DNA of 64,000 nt, taken from positions 3,907,501 through 3,971,500 of the forward strand of contig JBBBDQ010000330.1 of assembly GCA_037127315.1 (NCBI GenBank), given 5' to 3'. Below, piece by piece: positions 56,101 through 64,000 of the stretch (position 1 is the first letter of the stretch; the number at the start of each line of letters is the position of its first letter). The notes beneath the pieces were generated by a model. That model was given only the letters and a program-made list of their open reading frames with translations, was not told the DNA's origin and made no database searches. This DNA comes from Ascarosepion bandense (lineage: Eukaryota; Mollusca; Cephalopoda; Sepiida; Sepiidae). Both the position numbers and the translations under genes were made by a program.

Positions 56101-56420
56101 AACACATGGCCCAGTGGATAAAACTGTTGGTGGAATCCAGTGACTTGAACATAAAGAGTTGTAATTTCAGTGCCTGGCTACAGCAGAGGTGAACAAAAAC
56201 ATGTAGCATTGAGTTAAAAGGGAGATAATTGATACTGAGATATCTGGAAGATGCATGGCATGTGGAACTAGAACAATCTACCCTGGTTCAAAATTCCAAA
56301 CACCTGAAGAAGGTTGGAGTGTACAACAGTAGAAACGTGAATATGGCCATAAAGATGAAGACAACAGTCCAAACAATGTAAATAGTGTAAATAATTATAA
56401 TACCTTATCTCAGCATTATA
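56100..56420 (+). repeat. SINE family 2, full-length copy
   Basis: The head cacatggcccagtggataaaactgttgg (A-box-like) is followed by a degraded B box, and the tail is cacctgaagaaggttggagtgtacaacagtagaaacg...gaagacaacagtccaaacaatg. It is colinear with the copies at 21.49 (reverse) and 40.85 kb. Confidence 0.65.
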
Positions 56421-56581
56421 GACAATACATATTACATTTATAAATCTGCATATTTGAGAAAATCTAACAAAGAAAATATGCTCTCTAGCAGGCCAAAAGG
56501 CATAATACACACTGTTTAAAATAAAAAAAATATTTATTTCAAGCATAAGTATCCACTAAAAATAATGTTTGAAATAATAGT

Positions 56582-56612
<31 letters not shown>

Positions 56613-56916
56613 ACAGAAATTTTATGTCAATTTTATTTGTTGACTTTTCTAAAGTATGAATAATCCTTTGCAGATAAGGAGGAAATTCTGCCAGAAATTG
56701 TTCAAAGTTCATTTTGGAAGAAATATGATTCAAGCTTTCAACTTAAGTCATCATCAGAGTGGGCAGAGAAAAATGCAGAGTTTTGTAGAACTAGCAAGTT
56801 CAGTGACGTAGGCAATGAGTATTGTGATGTACATAAAGCATAACATGTGGGTATGTGTTTTTTATACACATCTGAATATTGATAAAACAAAAAAAATAAA
56901 TTTTATAAGAAACCTA

Positions 56917-58144
56917 ACACATCACTCAATAAATCCCCAGCCTAACTAATAAAGCAACAACTTTAGGTAGAATTTGACTTTATTTATCAACATAGTCTCC
57001 TTCTAGGGTGATACACTGATTCCGACGCTTCTCTAACAATGCAATGCCTTTTTTGTAGAATGATGATTCTTTGGCCTCAAAATACGACTCAGTTTCTGAT
57101 ATCATTTCTAAATTGGAGCCAAATCACTTTCCCTGGAGCATTCTTTTGAGGTCTGCAAACAACCAGTAGTTGCTGGTGGCCAGATCTGGAGAACAGGGTG
57201 GATGCGAAAGCAATTTGAAGTGCAATTCATGTAGTTTTGCTATCGTTGCGATCGACTTGTGACAGTGTGTTGTCTTGGTAAAAGATCACTTTTTCTTCTT
57301 CATTTGTGGTTGTTTTTTAGTGGTTTCTACCTTCAAACGCACCAATAATGCAATATTCACTATTGATAGTTCTTCTTTACTCAAGGTAATTGATGAACAA
57401 AACACCTTGTGCATCCCAAAATATGGAGGCCAAAACCTTGCCTGATGGCGTTTGCATCTTTGGTCACTTTGGACAGTTTTCACCTGCTGCTGTTCACTCA
57501 GCTGACTGCTGATTTAGCTTCAGAGTGAAGAGGTGGATCCATGTTTCATCCATTGTCACATATTCATGCAAAAACTCCTTCTTGTGTTGAAGCAGTTACA
57601 AGCAATGCTCTGAATCGTCGACGTGTTCTTTTTTTATCAATTGCGAGCAAACACGACACATACTTTTAATACACCTTTCTCATTGACAAATGATCATGCA
57701 AAATGATGAATACACTGCCTTCTGATATGTTCAACTCCTCTGCTATATCACGCAACTTCAATTTACAATCGGCCAAAATAAGTTTGTGGATTTTTTTTGT
57801 GTTTTCTTTAAACCACGTTTAAAGTCAGCATACCACCTCTTAACCATTGTTTCTGATGGAGCAGAGTCCAAATAACACTTATCAAGCTATTGCTTTCCTT
57901 GAACAGCATTTTTTCCCATCAGAAAAAAAATGCTTTATCAACACACAAAATTCAGATTTTTCCACTGTTTTGAAAATTTGCAACAGTATCTTCACTTAAA
58001 TAACTGTAATTTATAAATTAATAATCTGATCAGGTCCACATTTTGTCATGTGCCATTTGAAGATTAGTACTTCATAAAAATCACATGGATTCTTTATTTG
58101 TGGCACCATCTATAGTCAGGCCCAGGACTTATTGAGTGATGTTT
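56917..58144 (-). mobile_element. mariner element with decayed transposase
   Basis: Inverted termini ACACATCACTCAATAAATCC and, inward from the right end, AAACATCACTCAATAAGTCC, flanked by TA (56915-56916, 58145-58146). The 1228-bp length is typical of mariner. On the minus strand, fragments of the transposase appear in shifting frames: FRVLIKHFFLMGKNAVQGK, APSETMVKRWYADFKRGLKK, FYQDNTLSQ-like (second Asp) and a CSPDLATSNYWLF-like stretch where the third catalytic Asp reads Asn. The C-terminus AKESSFYKKGIALLEKR is followed by CITLEGDYVDK. It is inactive. Confidence 0.85.
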
Positions 58145-58246
58145 TAATAGCCAAGAAAGAGAACAAATGGTTGAAGTTAAACTGTAAGCATTTTTCTTTT
58201 CATTTTTAATGTTAACAATTAAATTTTAACAAATATAAATGATTAC

Positions 58247-58397
58247 CTGGAGTGGTATTATTGATGAGAATTGTTAAATTCTTATATCTAATTTTACCAC
58301 CTGGTATAACCTCTTCAATGCTAGAACATTCCATATTATTTGGCATCAATACCAAAACTACGTAAAATGCATTTTCTGTTAGAAGCTTACTGGAATT
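58247..58397 (-). CDS. SIDT exon: last ectodomain strand before TM1
   Basis: A 151-bp exon enters in phase 0 and leaves one base over. The translation includes NSSKLLTENAFYVVLVLMPN followed by NMECSSIEEV and YKNLTILINNTTP. The FYVVLV...C core is the SIDT strand usually read as SFYVVVVVKxEDxxC. NSS, NLT and NNT are potential N-glycosylation sites, as expected for a luminal or extracellular segment. The donor is CTCCAG|gtaatc. Confidence 0.88.
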
Positions 58398-58619
58398 CTG
58401 AAAACAGAAAAACAAGAATTAAAAAGAAAACAACAGCTAAAAAACTTTTAATTCAAGCAATAAAGTTTAATATATAAATAAAAAACAGTAATAATAAATT
58501 TAAATATTTAAATTTAAAATTTAAAAAACAAATTTAAAAAAAATTTAAATAAAAAATCAAACATAAAATGATTTGTTCATTTGTGCTCTGTTGGTATTTT
58601 AATTTAACTCGGCTCTAAT

Positions 58620-59050
58620 TTGATCAACCATAATTTGAGTAAGGTATTAAGAAACAGGACAATTTCGCTAGAAACAAGGAAGAGAGTACTGGATTGCTAC
58701 GTGCTGTCCATCTTTCAATATGGCAGTGAATGCTGGACAATATCATCAAAGATGAAGGAAAATCTTGAAGCAGCTAAAATGTGGTTCTACAGAAGGATGC
58801 TGTGAATATCATGGATCGAACATGTGAGCAATAATGAGGTCTTGGAAATGATGGAAACAAAAAGGAAATTAATACTGAGCATCAGGAATAGACAGCTGAA
58901 GTTCCTGGGACATGCAATGAGAAAGGAGGGCTTGGAGAACCTGATACTAACAGGCCATAAGGAGAAGGCATGCTCAGAGCCACCAGGAATAGAGAAACAT
59001 GGAAAGCCATGATCGCCTACGTCCTGAAGGGACAGGGCACAAAGAAGAAA
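58620..59050 (+). pseudogene. LINE-B 3' coding remnant
   Basis: LSKVLRNRTISLETRKRVLD, CYVLSIFQYGSECWTISSKM and EAAKMWFYRRML are open in one frame (58620-58805). MSNNEVLEMMETKRKLILSI and RNRQLKFLGHAMRKEGLENL follow in another. It is less than 60% of the segment seen at 55 kb because the threonine-rich linker is deleted. The tail is cctgaagggacagggcac. Confidence 0.8.
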
Positions 59051-59669
59051 AAGAACCAGAACACAAATAGACAAATCACATACTGATACTGAAATATTCA
59101 GGTAAAATTAAATATGGAATACTTACTTCCGGTTTTTTTTTTGTTATTTATTTTCACTTTTTTATGTTTGTAATTATTTTAATGAGTCATACTTTTCTTT
59201 TCAAATAAGACTGACATGTCAAAATTTTAAAACAACAAAAGATAAATTTAAACATTTTATTTTTATTATATTTTAACAAGAGTCTGTCACTTGAAAGTTT
59301 AAAATCTATTACTTCGGATCTAAAAAATAAAAATAGTGTAAATTGTGTTGTGGTAGTAATTGCCACTCTAGAGAGTTTACTAGCAAACTGAAAAACACTG
59401 TATTGTACTGAGCATAAGTTAGACAAAGTCATTTGTTATGGCAGTAGATGAATACCAAAGAATACTTACTGATGATTTCCACTAGCCAGTACAATAAATG
59501 CATGCTAGCCACAACCATTTTTCATTGCTGTAGTGCCATTGATCTAGATAGATTATTTTTTCATTAATATTAAATATAGCGTGTGGGCTCATGCTGTTAA
59601 AAATGATGCCAAAATATTTATAACAATGTACCTACTACTGAGTATCTTACATTAAAACATAAGAAAAAA

Positions 59670-59890
59670 AAAACCCCCCCAGCATGACAGGAGAGAAAAT
59701 ATATATATATTCTTCACTACTGGACGACATAATTATTGCAAAAAAATAAAATAATAAGGCACTGTTAAAGAGTTAGCACATGGCAAGAGCTTTAACAACT
59801 AGTAGTAAAGTTTAATAACTGGTAGTAAAGAGAATGAACAGAGCTGATGCTATATCACTAATGTCTCTCTCCCTATGTGCGTAACAGGAG

Positions 59891-59925
<35 letters not shown>

Positions 59926-59940
59926 AGGAGTTTATCTCTT
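59670..59940 (-). repeat. Unclassified interspersed repeat, inverse of 6110-6345, with (AT)n(AC)n
   Basis: The reverse complement of the family at 6.1-6.35 kb (catgacaggagagaaaatatata ... aattattgcaaaaaaataaaataataaggcactgttaaagag). A compound AT/AC microsatellite lies at 59890-59935. Confidence 0.5.
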
Positions 59941-60039
59941 TAATAGAGCAGATTCATGCCAATTTCAAAGTTTCATGAGGACATCATTATGATGTTCTCA
60001 CTCGTTAGGGCTGTTTATTATTAAGTTACAATTTTTTTC

Positions 60040-60260
60040 CTGTTTATATTTTTTTAATTTTTATTCTTTATATGGATTTTAGGCAGCTTTTTGGATGATG
60101 GCTCTTAAAATGAAGATATTGTTGGGGTCTGTAGGTTTGTGGTAGATATCTGTGATTATGTGGTTGTTCCTATTTCTAATGAGTGTCTAAAAATGGTAAT
60201 TTGTGGAAACTATATTCTCAGGTAAACATGATTTTTGGGTGTAAGTTCTGTAGTAGAGTG
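60040..60260 (-). pseudogene. Penelope-like reverse-transcriptase relic
   Basis: On the minus strand, LPFLDT is followed after a frameshift by RNRNNHIITDIYHKPTDPNN and, after another, QYLHFKSHHPKSCLKSI. The series PFLDT...TDIYxKPTD...YLHxxSxHP...K is the conserved block found in Penelope-like retroelement RTs. Only about 60 codons remain. Confidence 0.6.
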
Positions 60261-60519
60261 TGGAACTGGTTAATATAACCCCATGAGGATATATATCCAC
60301 ACATACACACACACACACAATGGTTTTTATTAAAATAGAAAGGATTCTTTTTTTTAAGACACTTTATGATTCAAGCAGTATACATAACTCTAATTTGACA
60401 AAGAATAGTTAGGAAAAATAATAACATTCAAATGACAATTCATCGATACACATATATCATTTTTTATATTTTAATATTATGGTGGTTTGTGGCTATAATT
60501 TAGTAATTTTTTTAATCAT

Positions 60520-61020
60520 TTCCCCCCTAAGAAAGGTGGGAACACTACTAGTACACAGGGGGTTACAGTGGGAGAAAAGACTGGGTACAAGGGGTACTGA
60601 AGAAAGGATAAAAAGATGAAAAGATGGCACTGACATTGCATTTAAATTTTTGGAGTTAGTAGCTATCAGAGAAGCAAGTAAACAGAAAGGAGTTCCACAA
60701 GCAGGAAGTGTGAGAAAAGAAACTGTTTAAGTAGGAGTGCTGATTACATTTAACTATTTCAATGGTAAAAGGGTGGGACATAGATACCAATCTAGTAGCA
60801 TACTTAAATTCATGTGGTCAGGGCACCAAGGAAAAAAGCCTGTTAGAGCAGTTGCCATGAAAATATTTGCAAAAACCACAGAGAGAAGCCACATCACGTT
60901 GATGAGAAAATGGCTAAAGTTAAGATGCCAAGTCAAGACCAATTACATTGCAGATTTTTCTTTGGATTTTATTGAGAACCTTGAGATGAATAGCAAAAGC
61001 ACCTGACCAGATATGGAAAC
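60520..61020 (-). repeat. LINE-A 3' end, minus orientation
   Basis: Starts taagaaaggtgggaacactactagtacacagggggttacagtggg. It continues with the LINE-A 3' region (acattgcatttaaatttttggag, agccacatcacgttgatgagaaaatgg, ccaagtcaagaccaattacattgcag). It parallels 6357-6800. The interval 61025-61980 shows nothing recognisable. Confidence 0.6.
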
Positions 61021-61997
61021 AGTACTATATGGGGTTGCTGGAAAGTGCTTGGCTAAGAAGTCTGGCCTAGAGTATATACTATTGTACATATTTACTTTGA
61101 AGTACAACATACTTGATATGACTTTTCATGCTTTTAAACTCTTAAAAAACAAACATAAGATTTTTGTTTACTGAAATACTGATTTTTTATGCCTGAGAAC
61201 TTTTCTGCACCTCTTTTTATGTTTCAACCTAGAGTTATCAGAGAAATAGTGTGTCAAACAAGGGAGTTTATCTTTTAGTCTTGTTGTGGGGTTGCTAGTA
61301 TGATTGGATAAATATTTAGTCACCATTATGTTGCAGAAATAGTAAATATTTACAAGCACCTGAAAAATTTATCCCACAAACAATATTGGTGGACTCAATG
61401 TAAGTTCAAGTAAAAAATAAGTAACACAAAACAATACAAAAACAAATGACAACTGATTGCATGTATTGACAAAAAGGAAGTACAGTTACAATAAAAGAAG
61501 AAAACATTTAAAGACTAGTTTTATAAAAAAGAGTTAAACTCACTATAAGAGAATGTACTTTTTTTTTTTTTGTGCATGAAAATTGTGTAGGAAAAATATG
61601 TGGAAAGTATTCAAAAGTCAAGAGAGAGAAAGGAAAACACACAAACCTAGTGGCCATGTTCCAACTAGCATAGACTACATCTTAATGCCAGAGTTGAAAA
61701 GCTGTAAAAGAGACTAAGGAAATAAATGCATGCCTTTATATAGACTTAAGGAGCACCCCTGAGAGATGTTTTTTTTGAGCAAACAACCCACAATCTAGCA
61801 TTGGTTAGCCAGCATTTAAGGCATAACAGGCAGGTTTATCTTTGGAGGAATTTTTAGAAAAAAATTACTTTTAATATGGTAGGAAATAATATATATAATA
61901 TTTATTTAAAATTTATAACATAAGTATGTCACAACATCACTACAAAGAGGCTTTGTTTCAACACTTCTTGTGTGTTGTCAAGTGATGGTGCTGATTC

Positions 61998-61999
<2 letters not shown>

Positions 62000-62043
<44 letters not shown>

Positions 62044-62143
62044 TGCTCTACTCTGTATTGAGCACTCTTGTAAGAATAGTGTTTTTTTTAGATATCAGAA
62101 TTTTTTCCATCCATACCAACACTATACTTGTGTGTGTGTGTGC

Positions 62144-62197
<54 letters not shown>

Positions 62198-62198
62198 T
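62000..62198. repeat. Microsatellite cluster (TTA)15 and (TG)n(TA)n(CA)n
   Basis: (TTA)15 at 62001-62043, then a compound TG/TA/CA tract at 62130-62198 that ends exactly at the Tc1-like element. A further (TA)n at 63188-63226 continues on the other side, so the transposon probably interrupted one TA-rich microsatellite. Confidence 0.9.
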
Positions 62199-62199
62199 A

Positions 62200-63186
62200 C
62201 CGACCATAAGTTTGGGACCACCCAAATTTTTACCAGAAACAAATTTGCCAAGTTTGTATTTTTTGTTATTCTTATGCAGATATCAAGTTAAAAAAAACTA
62301 TTCTTTTCAACTTTAAAGTAAACATTTATTCAGTATGCTACTTGACTCCTCTTATTGAGATCAAGTTTTTTTACTGAAAACTCAGATTTATTCAGATGTT
62401 ATAATTACAATATAATTTATTTTTGTAAACCATATTACTATGGTATAAATGGCAAGGAAGAAACAGATTAGTATTGAAAAAAGAGCTCAGGTTGAAATTC
62501 TTTTGAAAGAAGGATATTCTGAACGTGTTATCACTAAAAAATTATGCCTATCAAAAATGGTGTGCATTACTGCCTTCAAAGACTTTGTGAAACTAAGTTA
62601 AATATTGACAGAAAAAGATCAGGTAACCCCAGAGTAACATCTATTGTAGAGGATAGGCACTTGATCATATCTAGCAAGAGGAATAGGAGAAAAACTGCTC
62701 CAGAATTAACAATTGAAATGAATTCTACTCAGCAACATCCAGTATCTGTTACTACTGTTAAGAGATGACTTCATTCTGCTGGGCTTAAAGGCTGTGTAGC
62801 AGTTAAGAAATGACTATTAAAGAAGGAGAATAAGGGATGAAATTGATCTACAGTTCGAAATGAACTTCCTAAAAATGAACAAATGTTGTTTAAATGCTTG
62901 CAGGATGCTTGGAAATCACTTTCACCAACTTATTTTTATAAGTTATTAGAAAGAATGCCAAGGATTTGCTCTGCAGTAATAAAGGCTTGTGGTAGTTTCT
63001 TTGATAAAAAGAAAATATGAATTAACTTTAATTAAATTTGAAATTACCCTATGTTAATTTTGGTTTTAATTATTGTACAATTGTGAGCAACAATGAAATA
63101 TATCTATATTTATTCTTCTAAGACATAAAATCTGTTATTTCTTTCTCTTAGAGAATAAATCTAAGTGGTCCCAAACTTATGGTTGG
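62200..63186 (+). mobile_element. Tc1-like element with decayed, deleted transposase
   Basis: Inverted termini CCGACCATAAGTTTGGGACC and, inward from the right end, CCAACCATAAGTTTGGGACC (19/20), flanked by TA (62198-62199, 63187-63188). The plus-strand transposase start ARKKQISIEKRAQVEILLKE is followed by GYSERVITKKL (HTH region, from 62452). After a frameshift come RKRSGNPRVTSIVEDRHLII and NRRKTAPELTIEMNS. The DDE catalytic half is largely absent, replaced by A+T-rich sequence. It is inactive. Confidence 0.85.
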
Positions 63187-63188
63187 TA

Positions 63189-63228
<40 letters not shown>

Positions 63229-63342
63229 TTTGTTATAATTTTTATATTTATTTGAAGATAGCTAGCTGAAGTCTTAACTTAATAACAGAAACTATTCCTG
63301 AATGCTTTATTTTTAAAATAATACAAAATAGTTATATTTTAC

Positions 63343-63426
63343 CTGGACAACAATGGCTGCTTCTTTGCTCATCGTTTGATAAAGACCATGGAAACGAATA
63401 TTGCGATCCATATCATATACTGGGCA
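63343..63426 (-). CDS. SIDT exon: conserved CPVYD ectodomain segment
   Basis: An 84-bp phase 0-0 exon. Its translation begins [20 protein letters not shown] and ends KEAAIVVQ. This matches the highly conserved SIDT ectodomain motif CPVYDLDxNVxFxGxYQTMTKKAAI in order and spacing. The acceptor is ttcttag|TGCCCA and the donor is GTCCAG|gtaaaa. The segment belongs to the second extracellular beta-sandwich domain, which faces the lumen or outside. Confidence 0.93.
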
Positions 63427-63512
63427 CTAAGAATAGAAAAGAAAATAATCTTTAACACAACATGATAATGATAATTTTAGATAAAAATGTTCTTTATTAC
63501 ATGGTTACTTAC

Positions 63513-63549
63513 AGATGCAGGTTGGTATGTAATCATGTAATATTTGTTT
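63513..63549 (-). CDS. SIDT exon (most upstream in window): end of ectodomain
   Basis: A 37-bp exon encodes NKYYMITYQPAS, ending in phase 0 at a strong donor (GCATCT|gtaagt). It sits immediately before the CPVYD exon. In vertebrate SIDT proteins the residues just before CPVYD are a beta strand of the form VISIQ, which MITYQ resembles. The acceptor is inferred at ctaatag|A, behind a T-rich tract. The donor is clear, but the 5' border is less certain because the exon is so short. The intron to the next exon is only 86 bp. Confidence 0.6.
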
Positions 63550-64000
63550 CTATTAGTCCAGTAAAAACATTAAAAAATATACAGCATATCAGATACCATA
63601 TATTTCCATGTATAAGGCAACTGTTAAATTTTAAAAATTACCCCTAAAAATAGGGAGTTTCTAATACAACAGTTACAAAAAGCTAACCTTAAATCCTGTG
63701 GTGTATCAGCACTGATAAGGAGGCAAGTATACTTGTGCCATACATCAGGGTAGGCTAACAACAGCCTTGGTCTGGTAACTACTGATATAAATATTTCTAA
63801 TTGAAACAATTCACATAATAATGCTGTACTACAGTTATAAATTTAATAAAACTACTTTTACTTCTTCATTTCACATTAAAATGTAATATTCAAAAGATGT
63901 ATGCGAATCAATTTGCAACAGTTTTGTTGAGCAACATGCACAAGTAATGTAAACAAATCTTTTGTTGTCAATTTGTAGAGCTATCATTATTTCTTATAAT
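63550..64000. other. Intron upstream of the first visible SIDT exon
   Basis: The next upstream SIDT exon is not visible. The region includes a repeat-like stretch (tgtataaggcaactgttaaattttaaaaattacccctaaaaataggg). No splice-bounded segment fits the preceding ectodomain. Confidence 0.5.

Larger units (their letters stand above)
5081..63549 (-). other. SID-1/SIDT family gene, 13 internal exons across the window (partial locus)
   Basis: This is the only host gene recognised. SID-1/SIDT proteins are multipass membrane proteins of plasma and endolysosomal membranes. They are implicated in dsRNA uptake or intracellular transfer and in lipid transport, and belong to the CREST superfamily of membrane hydrolases. 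Each exon was found by reading the minus strand for conserved SIDT segments and checking for GT...AG borders. All 13 exons join without breaking phase: lengths 37, 84, 151, 94, 44, 60, 39, 140, 74, 67, 149, 49 and 118 bp total 1106 bp. The order is end of ectodomain, TM1, cytoplasmic loop, TM2, TM3, short loop, TM4 start. Introns range from 86 bp to 16.9 kb (36788-53715) and carry all the mobile elements. N-terminal exons (signal peptide, first beta domain) and the C-terminal exons are outside the window. I cannot tell whether it is SIDT1-like or SIDT2-like, so no symbol is given. Confidence 0.9.

Overview
The window is A+T-rich animal DNA, most likely from a cephalopod mollusc and probably an octopod. 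That placement is an inference. It rests on abundant tRNA-derived SINEs, two LINE lineages present in many 5'-truncated copies, mariner/Tc1/hAT DNA transposons, minisatellites and long introns. No prokaryote-style genes are present.

The one host gene runs on the minus strand through almost the whole window. It is a SID-1/SIDT family gene (systemic RNAi defective, a dsRNA/lipid transport membrane protein). Thirteen consecutive internal exons can be placed by protein similarity, GT-AG splice sites and unbroken reading phase. In transcript order they are 63513-63549, 63343-63426, 58247-58397, 54754-54847, 53716-53759, 36728-36787, 24106-24144, 22803-22942, 19775-19848, 18736-18802, 15111-15259, 10094-10142 and 5081-5198. 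Together they give about 368 codons: the end of the extracellular domain, TM1, a cytoplasmic loop built partly from very small exons, TM2, TM3 and the start of TM4 with the conserved SxxxH motif. The N-terminal exons lie beyond 64000 and the C-terminal multipass core lies before position 1.

Everything else is intronic and dominated by mobile DNA. Two Ty3/gypsy LTR retrotransposons sit in the two largest introns, both in the sense orientation of the host gene. Element 1 (28177-32699) has identical 389-bp LTRs, a 5-bp target duplication and one uninterrupted gag-pol frame. It landed inside an older IS630/Tc1-type DNA transposon relic (28130-33449). Element 2 (49033-53029) has 144-bp LTRs with one mismatch, a 5-bp target duplication and a single in-frame TGA between RNase H and integrase. 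The 18 nt just inside its 5' LTR are perfectly complementary to a segment inside that LTR, which is the signature of self-primed reverse transcription as in Tf1/sushi elements.

Region by region: 0.3-5 kb holds SINEs, LINE 3' ends and a hAT MITE. Exon 5081-5198 follows. 6-9 kb holds a LINE-A reverse-transcriptase fragment and LINE-B remnants. 10-19.9 kb holds four SIDT exons plus SINE/LINE fragments, a hAT MITE and minisatellites. 20-26 kb holds a minisatellite, LINE-A pieces, two SIDT exons and a mariner relic. 28-33.5 kb is the nested LTR element. 34-41 kb holds LINE-A and LINE-B copies, a 5S-rRNA-like/SINE chimera and exon 36728-36787. 41.3-44.8 kb is an unusual TTAA-bounded block with a roughly 235-bp tandem array. 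45-48.7 kb holds a long palindrome and SINE/LINE pieces. 49-53 kb is the self-priming LTR element. 53.7-64 kb holds five SIDT exons, a mariner, a Penelope-like relic, a Tc1-like element and microsatellites.
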